A stretch of 64,000 nt of DNA from positions 692,001-756,000 of the forward strand of contig NC_090723.1 of NCBI RefSeq assembly GCF_040954835.1. Reading direction: 5' to 3'. Under the pieces are notes generated by a model. That model saw only the letters and a program-made list of their open reading frames with translations. It did not search any database and was not told the origin of the DNA. The DNA is from Lepisosteus oculatus (Eukaryota > Chordata > Actinopteri > Semionotiformes > Lepisosteidae). This document shows, piece after piece, positions 36,787 to 49,800 of the stretch; the first letter of the stretch is position 1; each line of letters starts with the position of its first letter. A program made the position numbers and the translations under genes.

Positions 36787-37604
36787 CACGTGTAGTAGAA
36801 ACGAGTATGGTTGTTTTTCCAGTAGCCAACCGCAATGTTCTGAATTTTACCTTTTACTACATATTTCAGAGAGTACTGTTTAAGAAAGATGTTTAAAAAT
36901 TAAAATGCATTTGAGAAAATCAGTACTCGATTTTAAGAGTAGCAAAGCATTCTGCTTCCAGTGTTGGTGAGATCGGTTTGAAAGGCGATTTTCTGAAAGT
37001 TATTTTCTGCAGTACAAAAGCACTGACAACGTCCCAGCTCACCATTTAAATAAATATTTAAAATATTTCTTCTGGGGGAACTTTTCAAATTGTCGATGTC
37101 CTCCATTTCTAAGCTTTAAATCGGTATTACCGTGTGCTTAACCGCCAACCCTGTTTTTATGTAAAAAAAAATATCTGTAAGGAAAATGCATAGCACATGC
37201 GCAACACCTGACTTTCCTACATCGATCTAGCATGTCTGGTCTCTGAGTTACCCATAAAGTGGGCTGTGTGAAGAAAATGAGTGGTTTTCTGTAATTATTT
37301 TGCAACGCAAAACCCCGAAACGTTTCCTTCAAACGAAGTTCAAACAACCCCTTTTCTACAGTGCACTGTGACAATCTCATTACCACGCGAAAGAGACCGA
37401 ATGACTGGTGAAACTGGAGCAGATATATGTATGCATTTTCAATATGTGAGAAAATAACAAGGCCCAGATTAAGGATAAGGCAAAATAAATGCGTGTTTAG
37501 GGCCCAAGCAGCTAGGAAAACGTTCTAATTGTTCTTTTTTAAATTTCAGTTAAAATGGAACTTTTTAATAAAATTGAAAATGTTTTCATTCAGGCTACAT
37601 GGTT

Positions 37605-37932
37605 TTGCAGTGGTTAGCATTAATGCTTCACCGCGCTGGGGCCCTTGGTCCTGTTCTGGGCCTGGGCTGCTGTCTGGGTGGAGTCTGTATGTTCTCCTCC
37701 TGTTTACGTGGGTTTCCTCTGGTGCTCCAGTCTCCTCTCCCAGGGCACGAGCACACAGGTGGGTGAACTGGCTTCTGAGTAAATGGGCTGCAGAGTTTGT
37801 GTCCGTCTGCCCTGTGATGGACTGGCGTCCCATCCAGGCTGTATCCCGCCTTGTGCCTGTTGCTTGCTGGGAGAGGCTCCTGCTCCCCCCTGATCCTGTA
37901 CTGGACAAAGTGATTTAGAAAATGAATGGATA
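37605..37932 (+). repeat. V-SINE/DANA-like element, nearly full length
   Basis: From GTGGTTAGCATTAATGCTTC (tRNA-derived head) it runs through TGGAGTCTGTATGTTCTCCT, CGTGGGTTTCCTCTGGTGCT and CCCTGTGATGGACTGGCGTC to the tail AGAAAATGAATGGAT. This is the most complete copy in the window and shows the single-copy state of the middle part that is expanded in other copies. Confidence 0.85.
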
Positions 37933-38949
37933 GATCATTATAAGCATTTCTCATTTCTCATCTCGAAGGATTAGAAATATCAGGTTAAGGCAAGCTCTTA
38001 CATTCAAATTATAGTTGCAGTGTTAAATGATGTTTCTCAGTGATTTAATAATCTTATTTCAAAAATGTTTTTTTTTGACAATTCGGATAAAGAAACTAGC
38101 AGTATCCTCTGTCCTGAACTACATGGTAGTAATATGACTTGAAGCAGTGGGAATGTACAGTAATTCAGTTTCGAGCCACCAGCCTTTCTCAAATCGCTAG
38201 TGTTTGCTCAGCCCGGCTCTAAAGGAACACGTCATGTTTCACAGGATTAAATGTTTGGCTGCAGGTGGTTTAAAGATGATATGAACCTTTTTTGAAGGGG
38301 TGTTTATGCCATCAGCAAATTCTCTGAAGCAGTTATAAAGGTAGTAGACAGTTTGGATTGTACAGGTAATTCTTCGTCTCTGCGGGGTTTTAAGGGTATT
38401 GAGAAGACGCGAATAACTGTGCAACGCCGTCTTGTGGCGTTTGGTGGTAACGCAGTCTGTATTCTCTTATGTTCGTTCACTTCTCTTATGCATCGTTCAC
38501 GTCTTTGAGATAACAGCGCTGGTTTTTGAGAAGTTCTGCGTTCGTATAAGTGGCTACTCCAAAAATAGTTTTAAAACAAAAAAGCCTACTTTACCTACAC
38601 TCATACCGCAAAAATCGCCATTAATTGAAGAAGCACAATAGGCCCTCTGTTCCCTATGATTACGGCTATTATGTCATATTCCATGATTATATGCCTGTAC
38701 ACTGCAGCCCCGGCAGTCGGGATGACTCAGACTCTCCGGCAGCGCGCTGCTCCCCCTTGTGGCGAAAACCGAATCCTGCAGAACCCTCTGCCCGTGTGTG
38801 CCAAGGTTAGGCGGGTAAGGAAAAGTGAAAAGGGACCGATACTATTTTTCGTGCAAGGCGCGGTTAACCAGCTGCCTCCCTTGTAGGGACAGGTGCAGGC
38901 TGTCTTTAACGAAACTCATATTCTCATTCGGTGAACTCAACAGTTAGTC

Positions 38950-39150
38950 ATCTATGAACTGGCTTCATTACTCTGCTCTCCTCCCCACTGATAGCTGATG
39001 CGTGGTGAGCGTTCTGGCGCACTATGGCTGCCGTCGCATCATCCAGGTGGGGCTGCACACTGGTGGTGGTGGAGGGGAGACCCCATTACCTGTAAAGCGC
39101 TTTGAGTGGAGTGTCCAGAAAAGCGCTATATAAGTGTAAGCAATTATGAT
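38950..39150 (+). repeat. Interspersed repeat with AT tail, copy 5
   Basis: A fairly long copy: CTGGCTTCATTACTCTGCTC, the CGCACTATGGCTGCCGTCGC block, GCTGCACACTGGTGGTGGTG, CCCCATTACCTGTAAAGCGC and GCGCTATATAAGTGTAAGCA. It is well preserved, suggesting a younger insertion. Confidence 0.85.
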
Positions 39151-40550
39151 TACTATAGCACACAAGGTCCCCGGTGAGCGCTGGAGCAGGGGTTCACGTC
39201 TGTCAGCGTCCTAAAGCCAGTCGATGAGGTAAACCCACGTCTCTGAGGACAGCAGCAGCTGTCGAAGACATTTCTAGAGAAGATGGACTGCACTCTTCTT
39301 CCTAACCTAGACACTTGCATGTGCTTAAATGTCTACTGCCTTCATATGAATTTATCTCTTATGTGACACTTCATCAAAAATTCTTCTGATACTGTAAATA
39401 CTCCACACTGAATGCATGCTGTGTGTATCCATTACTGTCGTTGCTTGTTCAGAGAAGTCTAACCAAGTTAAGCAGAGCCTGCAGTAATATAACCTTCCAT
39501 AAGTGTAGAGATTGAGTCTGACTTCTGTTGCAATTCCATGGTTCAGTGTTGTCAGCCTTTTAATGGATGGGCTCTACAGTAGCGATGTTCCAGCCACTGG
39601 GTGCCACACCTGTCATTAGCAATTATTCTAAGAGCTGTGGAAAAAAAACTTCATTTCGTGTGACTGACAGAACACTGCTGTCCCTGGCTTGTGTACATAG
39701 CAAACAAAAGAGAGCACGTATGAAATAAGTCAGTCAAAATTCAGAACGGAACAAAGACCATACCTTCTGTCAAAGGGATTAAGCAATCTCAACCTAAGTC
39801 TCCACAGCACGTTGTCTTAGTATCTTAGTGGGTGGGGGGGGGGGCACAATGAAACCACACCAACCAACTCCGGGAGGAAATGTTGGTTCAGTTGCTTCTG
39901 AACGAAGTGTCACATACAGTTCTGCTTGTTACAGGAGCTCAGGTTAGCGTGAGGGAGAGAAGGTGGATGCAACAGAAATACCTGAGCTACAGCTGAAGCC
40001 CTGAGATAAACTGTTCACACCAGAAGAATGCAGCAATGTTTTTGCAGCAAATACCAAAATTGTAACAGCAGGTGTAAGTGTCCTCCTGGGCCAGAACTGG
40101 AAAACCCTGACAGCCTCTGAACACCACAAACGAACACCAGACCCACTACTAGTGCAGGGGACCCCAAAGGCTCTGAGGAGGGAGGCACACAACCCACTCT
40201 GAACCTTTAAAACACACATGAGAAACAACAGTTCACTTTTATCTGGGTGCCTTCTTGTCCTAAGGCGCAACATAAGTGCAAAACGCACAAACTTCAAATT
40301 ACATGGGGTTAGAAGTGTGATAAGATGAAGGAGAACATGATATAACCGACTGACACACACTCAACACTGGAGGGTACCCTGAGATGGATGGTATATGAGA
40401 CGTCATCTCAGACACTGAGCCCTGGTTTTAAAGTAATGAATGAAAATTACTTTCGGTCACGGACTGTAAACGTGTGAAACGACACCGACTGACGAAACAC
40501 GGTTTTGGGGTGTATTTATATTTGTTGGCATTGCCTCCACGTGAATGGCC
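39151..40550. other. Intergenic DNA, no gene seen
   Basis: Only short open frames without recognisable products. A run of G interrupts the sequence at about 39834-39844. The 138-codon minus-strand frame at 39944-40360 looks like a chance frame. Confidence 0.4.
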
Positions 40551-40565
40551 GTATCTGTTACCGCC

Positions 40566-40579
40566 GTTACCCAGGCAAC
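40566..40579. promoter_or_regulatory. RFX X-box-like palindrome at zinc-finger gene promoter
   Basis: GTTACCCAGGCAAC is close to the symmetric RFX-binding X-box GTTGCCATGGCAAC. It lies in a CpG-containing stretch (about 40540-40720) that probably contains the start of the zinc-finger gene. A donor-like CTAA|GTAAGT at 40728 may end its first exon, and a candidate non-coding exon follows at about 41281-41338. Confidence 0.45.
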
Positions 40580-41851
40580 TGATACTTCCGGGTCATGAAC
40601 AATAGGCCGTGTCTATCCGGGTCGAGGTTTGCTTTTTTTTCCGCTAAAGGCATTTGTATTATTTAATCAGAAAATGTAATTTTCCCTGAAAAAAAGTAAT
40701 AACAAAAACGTCGCGGAAGAGCACTAAGTAAGTTTTCAATTAGCTATGCTGTTATTGCAAAACTGAAATTATATTAACAGAATAAAATTAAATGTAGTTA
40801 TACGAATAAAAAAAGACATCCAAGTTATGATTTTATTTGGTGTATTAAAAACATTTTGCTTTTATCGGCAGAACTAAGCTTGATCATAATAGACTACCAA
40901 TTTAAATTTATTTTCGCAAGCAACGTAGTCAAAACACAGACATCGCGACCCTGTCTTGTGTTTGCGTCCGAAAATAAAGGGATCATTACTGTCAGCGCGG
41001 TTTGGTGACACTCAAGTGCCGCTATCCATTGCCAGGATTTGTGTACAATATTGAAAATTCTAGTTTTAAGACGCCAGTCTACGCCGTGTAGCCATTAGCT
41101 GTATTGCCCTTACAAGTTGAGGCAGTTTTACCCGTCCAAAATCGCATACATCTGTGAGCATGTTGTGCACATTCACTTTGCAGGAGAAGTAAATCGGCGC
41201 TAATGAAATAATCAATTAGAATCAAGCCCCCCTTGCTTCTGTGCGTGACAATAAATACCTTTAATTTCTTAACTTTTTCAGTTTTAAATGGCCCATTTCC
41301 AGCCTGAGCATATCGCCGACTGAACAGACTGAAGGCAGGTGCGTATCTTCCAGTTACTGCTCCTTAACCGGATCTGCTTGGTTCCGTTGTGGACACAATA
41401 AGGTGCTGAGCACCACAGTTCTGAACTGATTTCTTATTCTCAGATTGGTGTACAAAACTAAGCCAGGAGTCACACCTTTTCCATCACTATCCCTCTTGTT
41501 GGACCTGCCTTTTGGTCTAAGAGCAGCTAACAAATGTCTTGAAAACAGCTCTTGGAATATGGTGTCTTCTCAGCAAACTCATGCATCTTCAGATCTTTAA
41601 GTTACTACAGAAACTGTGCACAAAACATTCTTCACAAAATAACAGCCTTTCGACTAAACAGATACCGTGCAGCATGCGGTAATGAAGGATCTCTCAGGTC
41701 AGGTGGAAAAACAGATCACCTGACTCTGTAGGACAGGGATCAAGACGTACTGCACTCTTGAGGACAAATGGAATGAAATCCCCTTTCTGTCTTTGCAGAA
41801 CAGAAGTAGTGCAAAAACAAACTGAAGTAGGCTGAAATACCATATTTTAAA

Positions 41852-42751
41852 ATGAAGCAGGAGCCCATTGCCTTTAAAGAGGAAATTACGGATGTGACCT
41901 TTGCTCACCTGGAAAAGAAATCCGAGTCAGGCCTTTTCCAAACCAGTGAGGGTTTCTGCCCAGTTAAAAGCGAGAAGGAGTTTGCCGACAGACCCGCTGG
42001 GCCGGTGAAAGTGGAGAGAGATGAATTGGAAGGTGCTCAACTGGGGGCAGTGCTTTCTGAGCAGCGCCCCCCTGTGGCTAAAGAGGAGAAAGACGAGTGG
42101 AAGCTGGCTGCTGTGGCAGACGGGCTCAAGGTGCTCCGGCCTGCAGCAGAGGAGAAGAAACTGGCAGCTCCCCCGGCCAGCGGGGACCCCCTCGCGAGGC
42201 CAGCCCCGGCCGGGGAGCAGCAGTGCTGCTGCAGCGAGTGTGGGCGGAGCTACAAGAGCAAGAGGTACCTGAGGAGGCACCAGCTGATCCACAAGGGGCT
42301 GAAGCCGTTCACGTGCCCCGACTGCGGGGAGAGCTTCCGGCTGTACGTGCGGCTCAGCCAGCACCGCAAGCTGCACCTGGGGGAGAGGCCGCACCGCTGT
42401 GCAGCCTGCGGCAAGAGCTTCCGGCTGGCCAAGTACCTCCAGCAGCACGAGTCCATCCACACCGGCGAGCGGCCGCACCGCTGCCCCGACTGCGGGAAGG
42501 ACTTCCGGCTGCCCTCCCACCTGCGCTCCCACCAGCTGATCCACACCCAGGACCGGCCCTTCCGCTGCTGGGACTGCGGCGCCAGCTTCCGCCTGCAGGG
42601 GGAGCTCCAGAGGCACCAGCAGGAGCACACGGGCGAGACGCCCTACCAGTGTGCCGAGTGCGGGGACAAGTTCCGGCAGCAGAGCTCGCTGACGCAACAC
42701 CAGAAGATCCACAAGGCAGAGAAGCAGAGCTACACTGTGATCAAGCTGTGA
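41852..42751 (+). CDS. C2H2 zinc-finger protein, six fingers (299 aa)
   Basis: The last exon opens after the acceptor TCTGTCTTTGCAG (ending 41798); the first ATG is at 41852. Residues 1-65 begin MKQEPIAFKEEITDVTF and are acidic, with two SUMO-type sites, VKSE (38-41) and VKVE (52-55). Residues 66-122 are a Lys/Ala/Pro linker. Six C2H2 fingers follow at an exact 28-residue period, with cysteine pairs at 127/130, 155/158, 183/186, 211/214, 239/242, 267/270 and histidine pairs at 143/147 through 283/287. Linkers are HTGERPH or variants. Repeated FRL before the helix makes the fingers alike. It is presumably a nuclear sequence-specific DNA-binding protein; the target is unknown. I cannot give an orthologue: fish have many such lineage-specific genes. 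Upstream non-coding exons are likely but only tentatively placed. Confidence 0.9.
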   Translation: MKQEPIAFKEEITDVTFAHLEKKSESGLFQTSEGFCPVKSEKEFADRPAGPVKVERDELEGAQLGAVLSEQRPPVAKEEKDEWKLAAVADGLKVLRPAAEEKKLAAPPASGDPLARPAPAGEQQCCCSECGRSYKSKRYLRRHQLIHKGLKPFTCPDCGESFRLYVRLSQHRKLHLGERPHRCAACGKSFRLAKYLQQHESIHTGERPHRCPDCGKDFRLPSHLRSHQLIHTQDRPFRCWDCGASFRLQGELQRHQQEHTGETPYQCAECGDKFRQQSSLTQHQKIHKAEKQSYTVIKL

Positions 42752-44140
42752 CATCAGCGGGTTTCGGGCAGCTCACCAGAGCAAACAGTTCGCCATGCTG
42801 GGCTTCCCGAGACGAGGGCTGTGGATGTGCCTCTCCTTCAGCCTTGAGATGCCAACAAAGCACATTAAGAAATGAAGAACATGACAGTGCTGATTTAGGC
42901 TGAAGTCTGATACTGTGGTTCGTCACCTTTGTCCCGCTTGCCTGTCTTGATAAGGATGTGCAAGTCACATGCTAAGTGGGCAGAACTGAGGTAAAAATAG
43001 CGATGGCAGGAGACAGTACTGTGTGTGAATTTTCAGTGCTTTCTTTTCACCAACGAACTAGACATTTGTGTCCCCTGTTATAACACACGAGTACGGTCTT
43101 TGCCGTTGTGCGATACGATATGTTAACAGATGTCTGGCAGCAGGTAAAGGTGCTGTTAAAATTAACAAGGATGCTGCCGGATCATGTATGACAAGTGCCT
43201 TTTCACACCCCCAGTCTCGTGCCCGGAGGGTTTGGTTGGGAAAGATCACTATATTTGTCTAGGCCCAAAGGGAATGTGGCTTGTGCCCATTGATGTCATT
43301 GTTGGGGATGAATGGGATACACTACACGGTATTGCTGCTTCATCCTAGACCGAGAGACTGGCCTGCACAGCTATAAGGAAAGGAAACTCCTCGATGTGGC
43401 TTCACACCTGTTTACCAATAAGCAATTTAATGAAGTGGGGGGGGGATTGAAAAGGAACTCCAGTGCTCTAGGAATAGCACTGTATTATTCTGTACATGAC
43501 AGTATGGACAGCTCTTGCTTTGCTGCTGTCTTGAGATAAATATGATCATACTATAATTTCAGGTTCTGTAATTATTACTACATAATTCAGATAAGAATCT
43601 GAGACGGCAGTCACTGTTTTTATTTTGCACATGTTCTTGGTGTGGTCTCAGCTCCAATATGAAGAGAGCTGACCATACCTTGAAGCAGAGATTGTCGACT
43701 ATCGGTTGGTTCACACACTCCTGTCTTTACCAGCGGGCGGACTGAGTAACTTTAAAATTAAAAGGGAACTGCTAGACTATTTTTACAGTTTGGGTTTATA
43801 AAAATCAATTGGCGGTGACGAGTGCATTTCAAATGAAACAAACTCCTAAGTACATGGTACTTGGGGATGACTCCTGGGACACTAGGCTCTCACACAGCAG
43901 GTTACAGATCTTTGCTTAGTGACATATTACTCACCTTTTATTCCCTCACACCTTCTACCACATGACAGTCCATCGGCTGTAGGGCCCACTGGGGCTCTGG
44001 GCTCCTGATGGCAGCAGGGGAGCAGTACTTTGCATCTACAAGCATGCAAGATGAAAACGACAGGTCCCAGGTCCGGTCCGCTTTGTGCACGGCCTGAGCA
44101 TTATGATAAATGTATAATAAGACTTGTTTGCAACATCAGT
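42752..44140. other. Zinc-finger gene 3' UTR and downstream DNA
   Basis: The beginning must be 3' UTR. I did not find a well-placed AATAAA near the stop codon, so the end is open. No other coding exon is visible. A run of G is present at about 43437-43445. Confidence 0.4.
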
Positions 44141-44148
44141 TACATTTT

Positions 44149-44149
44149 T

Positions 44150-44184
<35 letters not shown>

Positions 44185-44410
44185 TGCTTACACTTATATA
44201 GCACTTTTCTGGACACTCCACTCAAAGTGCTTTACAGGTTATGGGGACACCCCTCCACCCCCACCAGTGTGCAGCCCCACCTGAATGATGCGACGGCAGC
44301 CGTAGTGCGCCAGTACTTTCACCACACACCAGCTCTCAGTGGGGAGGAGAGCAGAGTGATGAAGCCAGTTCATAGATGGGGATTATCAGGAGCCCATGAT
44401 TGGTAAGGGC
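44149..44410 (-). repeat. Interspersed repeat with (AAT)n tail, copy 6 (reverse)
   Basis: The tail is an AAT microsatellite at about 44151-44185, followed by TTGCTTACACTTATATAGCA, ACTCCACTCAAAGTGCTTTA, the GTGCAGCCCCACCTGAATGA block, CACACACCAGCTCTCAGTGG and CCCATGATTGGTAAGGGCCA. It extends further 5' than the other copies, so it is the best one for naming the family. Confidence 0.87.
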
Positions 44411-46010
44411 CAATGGGAAATTTGGCAAGGATGCTGGGGTTACATGATGTAATGTGATGACATGGTTATTTCTCAAACTCAACCTAGGATTACATCACTG
44501 TAGTCACAAGGCCTCGAGTCCTAGGGTCACACTTTTGTCTCTAGAACCTAACTCAGCGGTTCCCAACACTGGTCCTGAAACAACAGTCTTCTGCTTTTTG
44601 CCCTGAGTGCCTAATCACAGGCTACTTAGTTTCAGTTTTCTGTTGGGGGTCACATTTAATTTGCATTCAGCTCGTAAGAGGTCCAGGGTTTTGAAATGGG
44701 TAGCAGCAACAACAACTGCCCTCATTCTGATGTGCAGCCTTTGTACATGGAAAAATGCTCAATGTGGGAGTTGTCTGATACTATCATTCCCACCTGTGTC
44801 TAGTCAGTTCTTGAGAGCTGTTAGATATATCCACAGGCAAGATGAGGGGAGGCTGTGTATTGCTCTGTGTGTGCTGATGCTGCTGTAAATGGTACCCTTG
44901 ACTTTGCGTATTGGTAACACTCAGGATTGACTACATAAACAAGTTAAAAGTTTAAATGAGCAAGCAAATCAATTAAGTAATCAATTAACACTGTTTATGT
45001 AGAGCTCAGCTACAATAATAAGCAGTAGACCATGATTCTCCAGGAGCAGGAATGCTAACCACTATTAAAATCATGGTCAAGAAGACTCTCAAACTGGCCC
45101 TGTTGAAAACATTTCCTCTAGTTCTAGTTAGATTTAAAGAGTAAACTAGAAAGATTTCATCCCTTGAGAACCAGGAAATTATTTAACACAAAAATGTCAA
45201 AAACATTTGGGAAAAAAACCAAGAATGACAAGTTTAATGTCCATTTGAGCACAAAAGGAGACCTATGGAAAAGAAATGGGTTACATCCCAAAATTAATTC
45301 TACTGCTGATCCTATGTTAGCATCTTCCACTGTAAAACATAGTATTCCTTACAAACACATGCCAGTTTAGGATGCTAGGTCTTTAGATTTCTTACTGTAC
45401 ATCCGTTTCGGTTTGGCTTTCCATTTTCAATCATGGTATATCACACTTTTCTATGCTTTCCAGCATTATACCACACACCACACTGTTCATATGGGTTTGA
45501 CTAGGGTATGCCTGTGTATACATGCATTTCATCATCATCATCAACACCCACCGTTTCATGAGAGCCTCCCCTAACACTCTTGAATAATGGCTCATTGTCC
45601 ACCTTCATGCAGCTTGCTTCTACAAAACCTACTGATTTCATCACATACATATATATTTGTAATACAAAGCATATACAATACTCAGTTTTACCCAACAATC
45701 TCTGAACAACCTTCGCAAAAATATTAAAACTAAAATGATTGTTTAAAACATTTAATAACTGAAAAAAGTGAAAGTCTGCCAATGTCTACATAGAACTTCA
45801 AGAAGCTTTTCGTTCCCATTATTAATGAATGACCACCAATCAATGAGCTGCATTGGTCCGTTCAAAACAGGCCCTATAGACAGGGCTGTAAAGACGCCTT
45901 TAGAAATGAAGAAATTTTAACCGCAGTACCTCAGTAAAACTAGTAATGTTGCTTAATTACCATGTGCAGCCAATAGGTAACTAACTGCACACAGCTCCTG
46001 CCTTCAATGA
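44411..46010. other. Intergenic DNA, no gene seen
   Basis: AT-rich DNA with short open frames only. A short CATCATCATCATC run lies near 45530. No supported exon or RNA gene. Confidence 0.4.
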
Positions 46011-46014
46011 TAAG

Positions 46015-46440
46015 AACAAATTACAAACATAATGGTTACAAATGAGAGAAGGGCAATTCAGCCCAGCTATGCCATTTAGTAGCAGATGACCCAAGAAACT
46101 CATCCAGCTCTTGAAGGAAGCCAGGGTATAGGCTTCAACATGGCTAGGTAGCTTGTTCTAGACTTCAAAACCGTCTGGATAAAGTAGTCTCCAGTTCTCA
46201 GTTTTATGCCATTAGTTTCCACTTGTGTCCTATGTTGAGGTCCACTGTTTATCCTGGATACATCCATTGTGTAGCCTTTGAGCTTTATCGATACTTGTAT
46301 CAGGTTTCCTTGCAGTCCTCTTTGTTTAAAACTAAAAAGGTTCATAATCAGTCCTGCAGTGGAGGATATTCCTTACAGGTCCCAGAAAGCCTCGTTTGCT
46401 TTTCTCTGGACCAATTTCAGAACAAATACCAAAACCGTGC
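46015..46440 (-). mobile_element. LINE fragment (L2/CR1-like), decayed
   Basis: On the plus strand this reads GAGAGAAGGGCAATTCAGCC, CATCCAGCTCTTGAAGGAAG, GCTTCAACATGGCTAGGTAG and CCTTGCAGTCCTCTTTGTTT. That order matches the reverse complement of the last part of the reverse transcriptase region of a common fish non-LTR element, as I remember its consensus. It has many frame disruptions and is a fossil. It lies just downstream of the SAMD3-like gene. Confidence 0.6.
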
Positions 46441-46820
46441 GTGGTTCCCTAAACAAGGCTTTCCTACTGCCTTGTGCAGCCAGTGAGTGAACAGCTCATC
46501 AGTGTGGCCTCACCTGGACACACCCACGTCAGCCAGAACGTGAAATTACTCGTTGGCAGCCAACAGATTTGAGATGTGATTCAACTGAAAATACTAAATG
46601 AATAATGAACACTAAGATGCATTTCGTGAAAAGAATTCTAATGCTGTGCAAAGTATTTAAAAAACATTTCTCAATTCACAGGCCAGCCTCTTCCTGCGAC
46701 AGGGTGACTTTAAACCCCCGTCCTGTCCCAGAGCTTCCCGAAGGCTGAGGAACTAGCAGCGCCACCCCACTCCTACAGTTTTGAAAGGGCCCCTGGGAGC
46801 AGCTGGCTGGCCGCCGCGCG

Positions 46821-49800
46821 TCACGGCAGCATGTGCAGCTTGGACACCAGCTCCATCACCTTGGTCCTCTTCCCGCCGGAAGAGTGGCCGGGCTTCTCGA
46901 TGCCGTACATGTACTCCAGGAAGCTGCAGAGCGGCGCCAGCGGCGCGGGGTAGCCCAGGTTGAAGACGCGCAGCACCTTGAAGAGCTTGTCAACGGCGCC
47001 GCCCAGGCTGCGCTCCGGGAGGGGCAGCACCACCCTCTCTGCCGGCGCCAGGACGAAGAAGCGCCTGCTGGGGCTGTCCAGCGGGCCCACGGTCAGGATG
47101 CGCGGCTTGGCCTGGCTGTGGGACCCGGCCCTGGGCATGTCAGGCTGACAGAACAGCGTGGAAATATTGGTTCCAATCTAAGAAATAAAGAACGGCAGCG
47201 TCACCCCGAGAGAACGTGACTGCTCACCCGAGTTCTTACCTCTTCGGAGAGTGAGAGCAGCAGGTGTTGTGACATTCAGTGTTCTTACCAAGAAGGGCAC
47301 AGTGGTTAACATGGCTGCCTCACTGCGCCGGGGCCCTGGGTACAATTCCTGACGGGCGCGAGAGGGCGCGAGAGGGCGCGAGAGGGCGCGAGAGGGCGCG
47401 AGAGGGCGCGAGAGGGCGCGAGAGGGCGCGAGAGGGCGCGAGAGGTCCAGGTGTACCCCACCTTGTGCCCACTGCTTGTGGGACAGGCAACCCCAAGCTG
47501 AAAAAAAGTTGTAAGAAAAAGGCCGGATGCAATGTAACTGCTCTCTTGGATCTAACTCCTTCAGGTGTTTTGGTGTCCCCCACAGGCGTTTTCGTGTTCT
47601 TACTGGCCTGGAGCTTGGAGTTTTCCCTGGATGGATTGCAAGTTCATCACAATCCCAGTAATTCTGGAACATGAATAAATCTGGACTGATTGCAACAGTT
47701 GGTGCTCTCCACAAAGATACAGAAGCAGTGTCTGCTTCTGAGACTTGAAACCACAAACCTCTGTATCTGTAAATACAATGTTTTAGCTCCCATGTGACTA
47801 TAAAACATCACAGGTTTTCAAGGTTTGTCATGTGACATTCAAACAGTACAAGTTTTTTTCTTAGTACACATGGATGACAGACATAACTACTATTATGTAC
47901 TTAGAACAATGCAACAAGTAAGACCAAAACATATATTTTAAGATAGGCCACAGACTTTAGCACTGCTGGATGGACAGAAGTACTAAGCCATTATCAGGGC
48001 AGGTTCTTTCCCATTTTCCTTAGCAGTGAAACATCACTTATCAAAGCATTCAACCCCTCTGTTTCAAACTGGTGCCTTTCAATCTGCATCTTCCCATGAA
48101 CTCGATACTTACTGGTGCCAAATCCACAAGGTAGTTGATGGGGGGCTTCGTATTGCTCTTGGCTGGTTGTGAAGCTCTGCTGTTGTTAGCTGGTGGCAAC
48201 ATGTGCATGAGCACCTTCAGCATAGTCAGCATATAGCAATCTGCAAGAACAATAGTTACGATTTAGTTAGTGTCTTTATGCTATAAAAGTACTATTACAT
48301 TTGCAACACAAAAACCCATAGGCTCCCGCAATAATGCTTGGTAATGTGTTGTAGTACACTGAGGCAGTCTCTAACTTTAAATGGAGCCCCACTCTGTCCT
48401 TGCAACACCAAGGTCCAACATTTTCAAAATGAGGTCAATTGCAAAATATTCCTTGTCCTGTTGTCTTATAATTCTGTAGTTAACCACACACCAATGTCTT
48501 ACAAACAGGATGGGTGAATCAGATGTTTATATATGTGTGTATTTGTAAGGTGAATTCTGGGGTCTGCCTGACTGTTGTTAAGATGAACCTTTATAGCTAT
48601 TGTATACTGTCAATGTGCCTTCTGACACAGAAAGAAACTGTGCTTCTCTTTGGCTCATCTGTGGCTGGTTAGATTCAGGTATTAGGTATGAATAATTGGG
48701 TAAACTGCTTAAAATGCTTTTCTAGGTATTATTGTTGGTCTATTATATCCTGTTACCCTTTCAGTTTGTTTGCTGAAAACAAAAAACGACAATATATAAA
48801 CAGCTAGCACTGGCCTCCTCAGGACGACCTCACCTTCCTTCTCTGAGCGGGACTGCTCCAGCAGGGTGACAATCTCAGGCAGCTTCTCCTTCTCCGCGAT
48901 CTGGCGCACTTTGGGCAGAACGCACGTCTCCCACTTGGACAGAAAGTTCTCTCCTTTGCCTGGGAACATCCTTTCGAACTCCGAATCGATCTGCACACCA
49001 ACAGGCAGAAATCAGTCCTTACAACCCCCTCTACTCTTCTACGCACCACTTTGAATGAGAAATTCAGAGCTGAACACATTGTCCCGTGCTCCTTCAAACC
49101 CTTTCTCTGCAAAATCCTTAAATTTCGCAGGTACCGTGTCCTACAAACATACTTTTTCATACTTTTCAGGATGTGTAGCAATACAAATGACCTAATGATC
49201 TTAATTTATCCATAAAGGAAAATTACTGTCCCTTTGATGACACGTTAGCATTAATTGTATTAATCTCTTAGGAGTAAAGCACAACAGCCGTTAGAAATCC
49301 GCTCTAACAGGCGAAGGCCAGGCTTACCGCTGAAGGCACATCCAGGAATCGTGGGTATTCTGCGATGACCACGTCCAAACTGGGCCTTTTGCTCACCATC
49401 CATTTCCTCCTCGCACTGAACGTCCTCTCCATGCAGTTCTTGATGACGGTCAGGTTTTTAGCAAGAGGCCGTGTCTTCTTCATCAGGGTGATCCACTTCT
49501 TGGCCTCCTCACTGGTTTTCTCGTTAGATCCAGGTTTGGAGTCCACGATGCCCAGCTCAGCTCTTCTCCTCTTCAGCACATACTTCTTCTTGTCGGCCTC
49601 CAGCGTTCTCCTGAAGTTGCGCAGCCTGGTTTCAATGTACCCTGTCCGTGACACCGGGTCATACAGGTGCTCCTGTGAAGATCAAACTTGTCAAGAGGCA
49701 GGCTGAGCTCCTGGGAGAAACACCCCCCAAGTTAAATACCCAGAATTCAAACACGTCTGAGCACAGGGGTGTGCATCCCCAGGCCTGGGGGGCCACAGCA

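Noticed and set aside
41927-42903. Long frames antisense to (41927-42754) and shifted from (42097-42903) the zinc-finger gene
   Set aside because: Both follow from the regular GC-rich finger repeat; the peptides are repetitive and have no independent features.
47279-47756. 131- and 192-codon frames with repeated EGARGRERAR or PLAPSRALSR peptides
   Set aside because: They are translations of the 10-bp minisatellite in a SINE copy.
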